DNA of 64,000 nt from Microbacterium halophytorum (GTDB taxonomy: Bacteria > Actinomycetota > Actinomycetes > Actinomycetales > Microbacteriaceae): contig NZ_PNFA01000016.1 of NCBI RefSeq assembly GCF_002970975.1, forward strand, positions 44,515 through 108,514, read 5' to 3'. Made by a program: the position numbers and the translations under genes. The notes beneath the pieces were generated by a model. That model was not told the DNA's origin and ran no database searches. It saw only the letters and a program-made list of their open reading frames with translations. Positions 53,803 through 62,892 of this stretch are shown piece by piece. Position 1 is the first letter of the stretch. Every line of letters begins with the position of its first letter.

Positions 53803-55980
53803 TTATCGGATGTCGGCGTCGCGGCCGTTGCCGGCCGGGATCGACTTGCGCATCTGCACGAGGAACTCCACGTTCGACTGCGTCTGGTGGAGCTTCTCGA
53901 GGATCGGCGCGAGCGCGTGCTGTGCGTCCTGCCCGGAGAGGGCGCGGCGCAGCTGCCACGTGATCTGGACCTCGTCGGCGCTGAGCAGCATCTCCTCGCG
54001 GCGCGTGGACGACGCGTTCACGTCGACGGCCGGGAAGATGCGCTTGTCGGCGAGCTGGCGCGAGAGGCGCAGCTCCATGTTGCCCGTGCCCTTGAACTCC
54101 TCGAAGATGACCTCGTCCATCTTGGAGCCCGTCTCGACGAGCGCCGTCGCGAGGATCGTCAGCGAGCCGCCGTTCTCGATGTTGCGCGCCGCGCCGAAGA
54201 ACTTCTTCGGCGGGTACAGCGCCGCCGCGTCGACGCCGCCCGAGAGCACGCGACCCGACGTCGGGGCCGTCACGTTGTAGGCGCGGCTGAGGCGCGTGAT
54301 CGAGTCGAGCAGCACGACGACGTCGCGACCCAGCTCGACGAGGCGCTTGGCGCGCTCGATGGCGAGCTCGGCGACCGTCGTGTGGTCCTCGGCGGGGCGG
54401 TCGAACGTCGAGGCGACGACCTCGCCGGCGACCGAGCGCTGCATGTCGGTGACCTCTTCGGGGCGCTCGTCGACGAGGACGACCATGAGGTGCGCCTCGG
54501 GGTTGTTGTGCGCGATCGCGTTCGCGATCTGCTGCAGCACGATCGTCTTGCCCGCCTTCGGGGGCGCGACGATCAGGCCGCGCTGGCCCTTGCCGATCGG
54601 CGAGACGAGGTCGATGACGCGCTGCGTGACCTTCTCGGGCGCCGTCTCCATCCGGAGCCGCTCCTGCGGGTACAGCGGCGTCAGCTTGCCGAACTCGACG
54701 CGGTTCGCCGCGTCGTCGACCGAGAGGCCGTTGATCGAGTCGACCTTGACGAGCGCGTTGTACTTCTGGCGCCCGTGCTGCTCGCCCTCGCGCGGCTGCT
54801 TGATCGAGCCGACGACGGCGTCGCCCTTGCGCAGGTGGTACTTCTTGACCTGACCGAGCGAGACGTAGACGTCCTGCTGGCCGGGGAGGTAGCCGGTCGT
54901 GCGGACGAACGCGTAGTTGTCGAGCACGTCGAGGATGCCGGCGATCGGGATGAGGACGTCGTCCTCCGTGATCTCGGGCTCGAACTCGTCGTCCTGGCCG
55001 CCGCGGCGCTTGCCGCGCCCGCGGCCGCGCGCCGAACCGCCGTCGCCCTGCTGCTGGTCGCCGCGATCCCCGCGGCCCCCGTTGCCGCCGCGGCCGTTCT
55101 GGTTCTGGCCCTGGTTCTGCTTGTCGTCCCCGTCGCCGTCGCCCGACCCCTTGTTGCGGTTCCGGTTGCGGTTGCGGCTGCGGCGGCCGCGGCCCGAGCC
55201 CTCTTCGCCGTCGTCGGCGTCGCCGGGCTTGTCCGACTGCTTCTCGGCAGGCTTGTCGCCCTGCTTCTCGGCGGGCTTGCCCGCCGTCTTGTCGCTCTGC
55301 TCGCCGGAGGGCTTCTCGCCCTGCGCCGCGCCGGAGTCGTCACCGGGCTTCTCGCCGGCCTCCGTCGCGGGGGCCTCCGCCTTCTCTGCGTCGGCCGCGG
55401 CGCTCGCCTTGGCGCTCGCCGTCTTCCGACTGCGGCCCTTCTGCGCCGGCTTCTTCTCGCCCTCGGCGGGCTCCGGCTTCGCGTCGGCCGCGGGGGCCTC
55501 GGCCGCGGCGTCGCCTGCGGCCTCCTCGGCGGATTTCTCCGCGGCCTTCGTCGTGCGGCGACGACGTGCCGGCGCCTTCGGCGCTTCATCGGCCGCCTCC
55601 GCCGCGGGGGCGGTGTCGGCCGGGGTCTCGTCCGCGGGCTTCTCCGCGGCCTTCGTCGTGCGACGACGACGTGCGGGCGCCTTCGGCGCCTCCTCGGCGG
55701 GTGCGGCCGCCTCGGCGGGCGCCGCGGCCTCGGCGGCGGCCTCGGCCGGCGCCTCTTCCGCCGCCTTCGTCGTGCGGCGGCGCGGGGCGCGCTTGGGCTT
55801 CTCGGCGGGCGCGGCCTCCGCCGCGGGCGCCTCGGTCGCTCCCTCGGCGGCCGGGGCCGCCTCGGCCGTCGTCGTGTCGGTCTTGACGCGACGCGGCGCG
55901 CGCTTGCGCGGCGCCTTCGCCTCGGCCGCGGCCTCGGGTGCCGCCTGGTCGGCCGATGCGTTATCGGAGGTGGACTCCAA
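53803..55980 (-). CDS. rho: Transcription termination factor Rho with a long N-terminal extension
   Basis: Hexameric RNA helicase/ATPase that ends transcription. The 725 residues compare with 419 in E. coli. Residues 1-330 form an extra N-terminal region: Ala/Glu/Lys-rich with repeated KAPARRRRTTKAAEK blocks, then an Arg/Asn/Gly-rich RNA-binding stretch (RRSRNRNRNRNK, GRGGNGGRGDRG). The Rho core follows with VLDNYAFVRTTGYLPG, the P-loop APPKAGKT, DERPEEVTDMQR and LDSITRLSRAYN. TTG 55980 is the start, with AAGGAG six nt upstream. The extension is typical in kind for actinobacteria and may add RNA binding or phase-separating behaviour. Confidence 0.95.
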   Translation of the reverse strand: MESTSDNASADQAAPEAAAEAKAPRKRAPRRVKTDTTTAEAAPAAEGATEAPAAEAAPAEKPKRAPRRRTTKAAEEAPAEAAAEAAAPAEAAAPAEEAPKAPARRRRTTKAAEKPADETPADTAPAAEAADEAPKAPARRRRTTKAAEKSAEEAAGDAAAEAPAADAKPEPAEGEKKPAQKGRSRKTASAKASAAADAEKAEAPATEAGEKPGDDSGAAQGEKPSGEQSDKTAGKPAEKQGDKPAEKQSDKPGDADDGEEGSGRGRRSRNRNRNRNKGSGDGDGDDKQNQGQNQNGRGGNGGRGDRGDQQQGDGGSARGRGRGKRRGGQDDEFEPEITEDDVLIPIAGILDVLDNYAFVRTTGYLPGQQDVYVSLGQVKKYHLRKGDAVVGSIKQPREGEQHGRQKYNALVKVDSINGLSVDDAANRVEFGKLTPLYPQERLRMETAPEKVTQRVIDLVSPIGKGQRGLIVAPPKAGKTIVLQQIANAIAHNNPEAHLMVVLVDERPEEVTDMQRSVAGEVVASTFDRPAEDHTTVAELAIERAKRLVELGRDVVVLLDSITRLSRAYNVTAPTSGRVLSGGVDAAALYPPKKFFGAARNIENGGSLTILATALVETGSKMDEVIFEEFKGTGNMELRLSRQLADKRIFPAVDVNASSTRREEMLLSADEVQITWQLRRALSGQDAQHALAPILEKLHQTQSNVEFLVQMRKSIPAGNGRDADIR

Positions 55981-56149
55981 CGTGAACTCCTTGTTCGGGG
56001 CGTGGAGATGTCAGCCACCGCGGGCGTTCCCCTTGGGGGAATCGCCGTGCGCGCGCCACGTCGTGCGCCGGTGCACAGGTTGTCGCGTCAGAAATCATCC
56101 GGGCAGACGGTCAGGCACCGTGCGGGGCTTCGCAGATTTGCGACGGAGG

Positions 56150-57094
56150 TCAGATATCGTGCTCGAAGGCACCCTCCGCTTGATTCCTCACTGTACCACC
56201 CTTGAAGTCGACGGCGAGGATCAGCGGCTCCCACGGGGCGTCCGTGACGGCGTTCGCGACGTCGACCGCCTCGAGGCGACCGCCGGGGCCGTCCGCGAGG
56301 ACGAGCACGCTCGGCCCGGCGCCGGAGACGACGGCCGCGAAGCCCGCCTCGCGCAGCGCTGTGACGAGACGGTTCGTCTCGGGCATCGCGCTGGCGCGGT
56401 AGGTCTGGTGCAGCTTGTCGTCCGTCGCCGCGAGCAGCAGCTCGGGGCTCTGCGTCAGCGCCGCGATCAGCAGCGCCGAGCGCGAGACGTTGAAGACGGC
56501 GTCTTCGCGCGGGACCTGATCGGGCTGGAGGCCGCGCGCGACCTTCGTCGACATCGTGAACGAGGGCACGAACACGAGCGGCGAGACGCCGCGGTGCACG
56601 AGCAGCTTCTTGTGCTGCGGCCCCGTCTGGTCCATCCAGGCGATCGTGAGGCCGCCGAACAGCGCGGGCGCGACGTTGTCCGGGTGGCCCTCGATCTCGG
56701 TCGCAATGCGCAGGAGGTCGTCGTCGGTGAAGGACGCCGTGCCCTCGAGCAGGCCCTTCGCCGCGAGGATCCCCGCGACGACGGCCGAGCCGGATGACCC
56801 GAGGCCGCGGCCGTGCGGGATGCCGTTGCGCGCGACGATGCGGAGGCCGGGCGCCTCGGCGCCGACCCCCTCGAACACGCGCCAGATCGTCTGTGCGATC
56901 AGGTTCGACTCGTCGCGGGGGATCTCGTCGGCGCCCGTGCCCGACACCTCGATCTCGAGCGCGTCGCCGGCCAGCGCCGTGACCTCGAGCTCGTCGTAGA
57001 CGCTCAGCGCGAGGCCGAGCGTGTCGAAGCCGGGCCCGAGGTTCGCGCTCGTGGCGGGAACGCGCACCCACACGGTGCGCTCGGCGGCGCTCAT
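56150..57094 (-). CDS. thrB: Homoserine kinase
   Basis: GHMP-family enzyme phosphorylating homoserine for threonine synthesis. The 314 residues include VRVPATSANLGPGFDTLGLAL at the N-terminus, the ATP-binding PHGRGLGSSGSAVVAG, GHPDNVAPALFGGL and the C-terminal VSGAGPSVLVL. It lies 36 nt after hom, the preceding pathway step. The 169-nt region between thrB and rho holds no gene; a short CCCCTTGGGG hairpin lies near 56030. Confidence 0.95.
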   Translation of the reverse strand: MSAAERTVWVRVPATSANLGPGFDTLGLALSVYDELEVTALAGDALEIEVSGTGADEIPRDESNLIAQTIWRVFEGVGAEAPGLRIVARNGIPHGRGLGSSGSAVVAGILAAKGLLEGTASFTDDDLLRIATEIEGHPDNVAPALFGGLTIAWMDQTGPQHKKLLVHRGVSPLVFVPSFTMSTKVARGLQPDQVPREDAVFNVSRSALLIAALTQSPELLLAATDDKLHQTYRASAMPETNRLVTALREAGFAAVVSGAGPSVLVLADGPGGRLEAVDVANAVTDAPWEPLILAVDFKGGTVRNQAEGAFEHDI

Positions 57095-57130
57095 GCGCGC
57101 GCCGACCGGGGCGAAGCGGCGTCCGTCACG

Positions 57131-58447
57131 TCACTCCCCCTCGACGCGCAGCACCGACACGACGTGCGAGACGACGTCGCTGGCGCGGAGCCGATCGACG
57201 GTCGCCTGCAGCGCCGATTCCCGCGCGCGGTGCGTCGCAAGCACGATGACGGCGCGACGGCGCGCACCGTCCTCGCCCTCCTCGACCTGCGACTGGTCGA
57301 CCGTCGCGACCGAGACGCCCTCGTCGTTGAAGATCCCGGCGATCTCCTGGAGCACGCCCGGCGCGTCCGAGACCTCGAGGCGCACCTGGTAGCGCGTCAG
57401 GATGCGGCCCACCGGCGCCACCGGGAGGCTCAGGCGGGGCGACTCGCCCACGCCGATGCCGCCGGCGATGTGGCGGCGGGCGGCCGAGACGACGTCGCCC
57501 ATGACGGCGGAGGCCGTCTCGCGACCGCCCGCGCCGGCGCCGTAGAACATCAGCGGCCCCGCGGCCGCGGCCTCGACGAACACGGCGTTGTTGCCACCGT
57601 GCACGCTGGCCATCGGGTGCTCGCGGTCGATCAGCGCCGGGTACACGCGCACCGACACCGACTCGCCCTCCGGCTCGGTGAGCCGCTCGCACACGGCGAG
57701 GAGTTTGACGACGTAGCCGGCACTGCGGGCGCCCTCGATCACGTCCGCCGTGACGAGTTCGATGCCCTCGCGGTGCACGTCATCGAGGGAGACCTTGGTG
57801 TGGAAGGCGAGGCTGGCGAGGATCGCCGCCTTGTGCGCCGCGTCGTAGCCGCCGAGGTCGAGCGTGGGATCGGCCTCGAGGTACCCGAGGTCGGTGGCGA
57901 GCTGCTGCGCCTCCTCGGCCGGCAGCTGCTCGCGGTCCATCTTGTCGAGGATGTAGTTCGTGCTGCCGTTCAGGATGCCGAAGATGCGCTCGACCCTGTC
58001 GCCCGCGAGGGAGTCCTTCAGCGGCCGGATGATCGGGATCGCCGCCGCGACGGCCGCCTCGTACGACACGGAGGCGCCGACCTGGTCGGCGACGTCGTAG
58101 ATCTCCGCGCCGTGCTCGGCGAGCAGGGCCTTGTTGCCCGTGACGACGTCAGCACCGGCGCGCAGCGCCGTCAGGATGTACGAGCGCGCCGGCTCGATGC
58201 CGCCCATCAGCTCGATCACGATGTCGGCCCCCACGATGAGGCTCTCGGCATCGGTCGTCAGCAGTTCGCGGGGCAGGTCGACGTCGCGCGGCGCGTCGAG
58301 GTTTCGCACCGCGATGCCGGCGAGCTCGAGCCGCGCGCCCGTGCGCTCGGCGAGGGCGTCGGCGTGCTCGAGCAGCATGCTCGCGACCTGGGACCCGACG
58401 GATCCGGCGCCCAGCAGCGCGACCCTGAGGCGGCGTTGTTCGTTCAT
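57131..58447 (-). CDS. hom: Homoserine dehydrogenase
   Basis: NAD(P)H-dependent reduction of aspartate semialdehyde to homoserine. The 438 residues comprise the Rossmann domain (VALLGAGSVGSQVASML), the catalytic domain (VTGNKALLAEHG, ILNGSTNYILDKM, EADPTLDLGGYDAAHKAAILA) and a C-terminal ACT domain (VRLEVSDAPGVLQEIAGIFNDEGVSV) that usually confers threonine feedback. Its ATG overlaps the lysA stop (ATGA). Confidence 0.96.
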   Translation of the reverse strand: MNEQRRLRVALLGAGSVGSQVASMLLEHADALAERTGARLELAGIAVRNLDAPRDVDLPRELLTTDAESLIVGADIVIELMGGIEPARSYILTALRAGADVVTGNKALLAEHGAEIYDVADQVGASVSYEAAVAAAIPIIRPLKDSLAGDRVERIFGILNGSTNYILDKMDREQLPAEEAQQLATDLGYLEADPTLDLGGYDAAHKAAILASLAFHTKVSLDDVHREGIELVTADVIEGARSAGYVVKLLAVCERLTEPEGESVSVRVYPALIDREHPMASVHGGNNAVFVEAAAAGPLMFYGAGAGGRETASAVMGDVVSAARRHIAGGIGVGESPRLSLPVAPVGRILTRYQVRLEVSDAPGVLQEIAGIFNDEGVSVATVDQSQVEEGEDGARRRAVIVLATHRARESALQATVDRLRASDVVSHVVSVLRVEGE

Positions 58448-59874
58448 TCTTCTCCCTCTTCGGCGTCGGCTCCGAACGCGTCCGTCGTGTAGGCGACGTC
58501 CCGCGCGAGCAGGTCGTCGATCGTCTCACCGCGCACGATCAGCCTGGCGCGGCCCCCGCGCACCGCGACGATCGGCGGGCGCGGCGTGTGGTTGTAGTTG
58601 CTCGACAGCGCGGCGCAGTAGGCACCGGTCGCAGGCACGGCGAGCAGATCGCCCGGCGCCGTGTCGGCCGGCAGGTACTCGTGGTCGACGACGATGTCGC
58701 CCGACTCGCAGTGCAGCCCGACGACGCGGCTGAGCTCGGGCTCGCCCGCGCCCTCGCGCGACGCGAGCCTGGCCGAGTACTGCGCGCCGTAGAGGGCGGG
58801 GCGCGCGTTGTCGCTCATGCCCCCGTCCACGCTGATATATGTGCGGTCGCCGCCGGAGAGCCCGACCCGCTTGGTCGTGCCGACCTCGTACAGGCTCACC
58901 CCCGAGGGGCCGATGATGCTGCGGCCCGGTTCGAAGGCGAGCTCGGGCAGGGCGACCCCGAGCCGGAAGCACTCCTCCGCCACGGCGGCGACGATGCCGC
59001 GCGCCAGCTCGGCGAGCGGCGTCGGGTCGTCGGCGCGGGTGTAGGCGATGCCGAAGCCGCCGCCGAGGTTCATGAGGGGGACGTCCCCGCCTTCGAGCAG
59101 CTCCGAGTGCAGCTCGAGCACGCGCGCCGCCGATTCGCGGAAGCCGTCGACGCCGAAGATCTGCGAGCCGATGTGGCAGTGCAGACCGAGGAACTGCAGG
59201 CCCTCGAGCTCCCGGATGCGCGCGACCGCGCCGGCCGCGTCGGCGAGCGAGTAGCCGAACTTCTGGTCCTCGTGCGCCGTTGCGAGGAAGTCGTGGGTGT
59301 CCGCGTGTACGCCGCTGCGCACGCGCACGAGCACGTTCTGGGTCCTGCCCAGGCGCGAGGTGATCGTGCCGAGCCGCTCGATCTCGACATCCGAGTCGAC
59401 GATCACGGTCCCGACGCCGACCTCGACGGCGCGCACGAGCTCGTGCGCCTGCTTGTTGTTGCCGTGGAAGCCGATCCGCTCCGGCGCGACGCCCGCGGCG
59501 AGCGCCGTCTCGAGCTCGCCCCGCGAGGCGACGTCGATGCCGAGCCCTGCGTCGGTCATCCAGCGCGCGATCTCGACGCTCAGGAAGGCCTTGCCTGCAT
59601 AGTACACGCGCGCCTTCGTGCCGTTCGCCTCGGCCGCGCGGGTGAATGCGCGCTGCGCAGCGACGGCGCGCGATCGCGCGTCCTCCTCGTCGAGGAGGAG
59701 CGCAGGTGTGCCGAACTCGGCGCGCAGGTCGCTCGCCGCGACCCCGCCGATGCTCAGCTCGCCGTCGCCCGTGCGATGGGCCGTGATCGGCCACACACCG
59801 GCGGCGAGGTCGTTCGGGTCGTCGGGCACGCTGAGCCACTCGGGCGCGAGGACGGGAGTGCGGTCAGAAGACAC
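58444..59874 (-). CDS. lysA: Diaminopimelate decarboxylase
   Basis: PLP enzyme for the last step of lysine synthesis. The 476 residues show the PLP lysine in VYYAGKAFLSVEIARWM, the HCHIGSQIFG loop, the GGGFGIAYT phosphate-binding motif, EPGRSIIGPSG and HCESGDIV with its catalytic Cys. The GTG at 59874, seven nt after TAGACT, is preferred over an upstream in-frame ATG at 59895 that lies before the predicted transcript start. It overlaps hom by four nt, giving a lysA-hom-thrB unit. Confidence 0.95.
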   Translation of the reverse strand: MSSDRTPVLAPEWLSVPDDPNDLAAGVWPITAHRTGDGELSIGGVAASDLRAEFGTPALLLDEEDARSRAVAAQRAFTRAAEANGTKARVYYAGKAFLSVEIARWMTDAGLGIDVASRGELETALAAGVAPERIGFHGNNKQAHELVRAVEVGVGTVIVDSDVEIERLGTITSRLGRTQNVLVRVRSGVHADTHDFLATAHEDQKFGYSLADAAGAVARIRELEGLQFLGLHCHIGSQIFGVDGFRESAARVLELHSELLEGGDVPLMNLGGGFGIAYTRADDPTPLAELARGIVAAVAEECFRLGVALPELAFEPGRSIIGPSGVSLYEVGTTKRVGLSGGDRTYISVDGGMSDNARPALYGAQYSARLASREGAGEPELSRVVGLHCESGDIVVDHEYLPADTAPGDLLAVPATGAYCAALSSNYNHTPRPPIVAVRGGRARLIVRGETIDDLLARDVAYTTDAFGADAEEGEE

Positions 59875-59881
59875 GCCTTCG

Positions 59882-59887
59882 AGTCTA
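59882..59887 (-). promoter_or_regulatory. -10 box for leaderless lysA
   Basis: TAGACT on the minus strand, seven nt before GTG 59874. It fixes the lysA start and separates the lysA-hom-thrB unit from argS. Confidence 0.55.
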
Positions 59888-59959
59888 CGGTGCACCGCGC
59901 GCGCGGAACGACGCGGGAGCTGGGCGCGGCGTCACGCGCCGTAACCGGTGCGCCGGGCG

Positions 59960-59984
59960 CCGGGCCCGACGGTGCGGGCCCCGG
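59960..59984 (-). terminator. Hairpin after argS
   Basis: CCGGGCCCG (59960-59968) pairs with CGGGCCCCGG (59975-59984) with one bulge, about 40 nt after the argS stop. Likely the argS terminator. Confidence 0.5.
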
Positions 59985-60023
59985 AGGGACCACGTGCGTC
60001 GTCCATCCGGGCCCGCCGCCCGA

Positions 60024-61679
60024 TCACATGCGCTCGGGAGCGCTGACGCCGAGCAGGCCGAGCCCGTTGCGGAGGACCTGGCCGGTCGCGTCGTTCAGCC
60101 ACAGGCGCGTGCCGTGCACGGGCTCGACGGGGGCGTCGCCCTTCGGGGTGACGCGGCAGTTGTCGTACCAGCGGTGGTACAGGCCTGCGACCTCTTCGAG
60201 GTAGCGGGCGACGCGGTGCGGCTGGCGCTCCTCGGCCGCGAACGCGACAATGCGCGGGAACTCCTGCAGGGCGCCGAGCAGGGCGGCCTCGGTCTCGTGC
60301 GCGAGCAGCTCCGGCGCGAAGGCGTCGCGGGTGACGCCGGCGTCGACGGCGTTGCGGCCGACGTTGTGCGTGCGGGCGTGCGCGTACTGCACGTAGAAGA
60401 CGGGGTTGTCGTTCGTGCGCTTGCGCAGCAGCTCCGGGTCGAGCGAGAGGGGCGAGTCCGCCGGGTAGCGCTCGAGGGAGTAGCGCAGGGCGTCGGTGCC
60501 GATCCACTCGCGGAGGTCGACGAGCTCGATGATGTTGCCCGCACGCTTCGAGAGCTTCGCGCCGTTGACCGACACGAGCTGACCGATCAGCACTTCGATG
60601 TCCTTGTCGGGGTCGTCTCCTGCGGAGCCCGCGAGCGCCTTCAGGCGCGCGACGTACCCGTGGTGATCGGCGCCGAGCAGATAGATCTTGTGCTTGAAGC
60701 CGCGGTCGCCCTTGTTCAAGTAGTACGCGGCGTCGGCGGCGAAGTAGGTGTAGACGCCGTTGCCGCGGCGGATGACGCGGTCCTTGTCGTCGCCGAAGTC
60801 GGTCGTGCGGACCCAGACGGCGTCGTCCGCGTCGAAGACGTGGCCCTGCTCGCGCAGGCGGTCGACCGCCTGGTCGATCCTGCTCGGGTCGCCCGCGTGC
60901 AGCTCGCGCTCCGAGAACCAGACGTCGAACTGCACGTTGAAGTCATCGAGCGACGCCTTGATCTCCGCGAGCTGCAGGCGGTACGCGATCTCGGTCACCT
61001 GGGTGATCGCGTCTTCGCGGTCGAGCTCGAGCACCGTCGGCAGCTCGGCGATCACGCGCTCACCCAGGGCGTCGATGTAGCCGCCCTTGTAGCCGTCCTC
61101 CGGGGCGTCCTCGCCCGCGATCGCGGCGTACACGCTCGCCCCGAAGCGCCGCATCTGCTCGCCGGCGTCGTTGATGTAGTACTCCCGAGCCACGCGCGCG
61201 CCGCTCGCTTCGAGCAGTCGGCCGATCGCGTCGCCGAGAGCGGCCCAGCGGGTGTGGCCGATGTGCAGCGGGCCCGTCGGGTTGCCGCTGACGAACTCGA
61301 CGTTGATCGTCTCGCCCGCAAGCGCGTCGTTGCGGCCGTACGCGTCGCCCGCGTCGACGATCGTGCGCGCCAGCTCGCCGGCCGCGGCCGCGTCGAGCCG
61401 AACGTTGATGAAGCCGGGGCCCGCGACCTCGACGGAGGCGATGCCGGAGACCTGCTCGAGGCCTGCGGCGATATCGCCCGCGAGCTCGCGCGGGTTGGTG
61501 CCGAGGCGCTTGGCGAACTTCATGGCGGCGTTCGTCGCCCAGTCGCCGTGGTCGCGGTTCTTGGGCCGCTCGACCGTGATGTCGGCGACGCTCGCGCCGA
61601 GCTCCTCGTCGGGTCGGAGCCGCGCCGCGGTGTCGGTGAGAACGTCGAGTACGGCGGCGGCGAGAGCTTCAGGACCCAT
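60024..61679 (-). CDS. argS: Arginyl-tRNA synthetase
   Basis: Class I synthetase charging tRNA-Arg. In 551 residues the N-terminal Add-1 domain is followed by the HIGH motif in SGNPTGPLHIGHTRWAALGDA, GADHHGYVARL, the KMSKS equivalent KLSKRAGN and the C-terminal helical domain with VQYAHARTHN. ATG 61679 is the start: TAGAAT lies eight nt upstream and the Add-1 domain begins there; an in-frame ATG 42 nt earlier would precede the transcript start. A tRNA-Arg gene lies 1 kb away on the other strand. Confidence 0.97.
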   Translation of the reverse strand: MGPEALAAAVLDVLTDTAARLRPDEELGASVADITVERPKNRDHGDWATNAAMKFAKRLGTNPRELAGDIAAGLEQVSGIASVEVAGPGFINVRLDAAAAGELARTIVDAGDAYGRNDALAGETINVEFVSGNPTGPLHIGHTRWAALGDAIGRLLEASGARVAREYYINDAGEQMRRFGASVYAAIAGEDAPEDGYKGGYIDALGERVIAELPTVLELDREDAITQVTEIAYRLQLAEIKASLDDFNVQFDVWFSERELHAGDPSRIDQAVDRLREQGHVFDADDAVWVRTTDFGDDKDRVIRRGNGVYTYFAADAAYYLNKGDRGFKHKIYLLGADHHGYVARLKALAGSAGDDPDKDIEVLIGQLVSVNGAKLSKRAGNIIELVDLREWIGTDALRYSLERYPADSPLSLDPELLRKRTNDNPVFYVQYAHARTHNVGRNAVDAGVTRDAFAPELLAHETEAALLGALQEFPRIVAFAAEERQPHRVARYLEEVAGLYHRWYDNCRVTPKGDAPVEPVHGTRLWLNDATGQVLRNGLGLLGVSAPERM

Positions 61680-61687
61680 GGGAACCG

Positions 61688-61693
61688 ATTCTA
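61688..61693 (-). promoter_or_regulatory. -10 box for leaderless argS
   Basis: TAGAAT on the minus strand, eight nt before ATG 61679. It is the best -10 match of the leaderless set. Confidence 0.55.
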
Positions 61694-61811
61694 GTGGCGC
61701 GGAGCCTGGCGATTCGCCCATCGGCGGCCGCCTCCGCGGCGCCGCATCGGGCGCGTCATCTCGTGTTCGTCACGATCATCCGGACGTTATCGCCGTGTGA
61801 TTCCGAGCGCC

Positions 61812-61817
61812 TAGCGT
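61812..61817 (+). promoter_or_regulatory. -10 box for the leaderless SGNH hydrolase gene
   Basis: TAGCGT, six nt before the ATG at 61824. The 144-bp divergent region with argS also contains the partial copy (61750-61769) of the hairpin arm found at 5610. Confidence 0.5.
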
Positions 61818-61823
61818 GCCACT

Positions 61824-62615
61824 ATGCGCTCCCGACGCTCCCTCCGCCGCCGCATCATCGCGGCCGCCGCGGGCCTCGCGGTCATCGCCGCGGGCGCCGC
61901 CGCCGTCCTCTCCCTCCGCACCGAGCCGAGCGCCCCCGTCGCGCTCTCGGAACCGGAGGGGCCGTACGCGATCGGGGCCGCCGGCGACAATGCGGAGGTG
62001 CTCGTGTTCGGCGACTCCTGGACGTACGGCACGGCGGCGAGCGAGCGCGAGAACGGGTACGCCTATCGCCTGGCCGGCATCGGCGGCTGGCACGTGACGG
62101 TCGCGGGCGAGCCGGCGAGCGGATACCTCCGCGAGGGCGTCTGGGGCCGCACGTTCGGCGAGCGCATCGACGCCCTCGACGGGGCGATCGACCCCGACCT
62201 GGTCGTGCTGCAGGGCTCGATCAACGACAGGAAGCTCCCGGCGCGCGGCTATCGCGACGCCGTCGACGAGGCGTGGGATGCGATTGCCGACAAGTTCCCG
62301 GATGCCGAGGTGCTGATCCTGGGGCCCGCGCCGCAGGTGCTGCCCGTCGAGGAGACGACCGCGAGGATCGACCGCGACCTCGCCGAGCTGGCCGACGAGC
62401 GCGGGTGGCCGTACGTCTCCCCCATCGCCGAGGAGTGGATCACACAGGACAACTACGCGGACGTGATCGACACGTCCGACACCGGCAATGACCACCCGTC
62501 GGACGCCGGGCACCGCTACCTCGCCGAGCAGGTCGCCGCAGCGGCGCGCCCCCTCGTCGCACCGGTGCCGGTCGAGGCCGTGACGGAGCAGCCGCAGCCC
62601 GCCGTCGGCGGCTGA
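61824..62615 (+). CDS. SGNH/GDSL hydrolase, membrane-anchored or secreted
   Basis: A 263-residue esterase-type protein with an N-terminal basic patch and a hydrophobic helix (RRRIIAAAAGLAVIAAGAAAVLSL), a signal or anchor. The catalytic blocks are present: GDSWTYG (nucleophile Ser, residue 71), the oxyanion Gly in the preceding VTVAGEPASG block, GSIND with the Asn, and DHPSDAGH with the Asp/His pair. Such enzymes remove acetyl or acyl groups from cell-wall glycans or act as lipases. The substrate here is unknown. Single leaderless gene. Confidence 0.85.
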   Translation: MRSRRSLRRRIIAAAAGLAVIAAGAAAVLSLRTEPSAPVALSEPEGPYAIGAAGDNAEVLVFGDSWTYGTAASERENGYAYRLAGIGGWHVTVAGEPASGYLREGVWGRTFGERIDALDGAIDPDLVVLQGSINDRKLPARGYRDAVDEAWDAIADKFPDAEVLILGPAPQVLPVEETTARIDRDLAELADERGWPYVSPIAEEWITQDNYADVIDTSDTGNDHPSDAGHRYLAEQVAAAARPLVAPVPVEAVTEQPQPAVGG

Positions 62616-62666
62616 GCGCGCCACGCGCGAGCGCCGAGCGGGATCGGAGCGCGCCCGCGATCCTGG

Positions 62667-62672
62667 TAGGCT
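62667..62672 (+). promoter_or_regulatory. -10 box of the tRNA-Arg gene
   Basis: TAGGCT, ten nt before the 5' end of the tRNA. No clear -35 hexamer. Confidence 0.45.
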
Positions 62673-62682
62673 CTTCCAGTCC

Positions 62683-62755
62683 GCCTCCGTAGCTCAGGGG
62701 ATAGAGCGCCGGTTTCCGGTACCGAAGGTCGGGGGTTCGAATCCCTCCGGGGGCA
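62683..62755 (+). tRNA. tRNA-Arg (anticodon CCG)
   Basis: A full cloverleaf can be drawn. The acceptor stem GCCTCCG/CGGGGGC has one wobble pair. The D-arm is GCTC/GAGC. The anticodon arm CCGGT-TTCCGGT-ACCGA has anticodon CCG and a C-A mismatch at the top pair. The T-arm GGGGG-TTCGAAT-CCCTC follows, then discriminator A. CCA is not encoded. It reads CGG codons. Confidence 0.93.
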
Positions 62756-62765
62756 CCCACGGATC

Positions 62766-62805
62766 AGGCCCGGTCAGGCAGAGTTCTCTCTTGCTGACCG
62801 GGCCT
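62766..62805 (+). terminator. Terminator of the tRNA-Arg gene
   Basis: AGGCCCGGTCAG (62766-62777) pairs with CTGACCGGGCCT (62794-62805), followed by TGTCG. It starts 11 nt after the tRNA. Confidence 0.8.
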
Positions 62806-62892
62806 TGTCGATTCCGGCGGGCGCCAGTGCGCGGCCGCGGCACACGGCGGACCGTCGCCGGCACGGCAGGCGCACTGCTCCCGTGGGCGCGC

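Noticed and set aside
62683..62755. Integrated element at the tRNA-Arg gene
   Set aside because: tRNA genes are common integration sites, but no integrase, phage gene or duplicated tRNA 3' end is visible in the downstream 1.2 kb.
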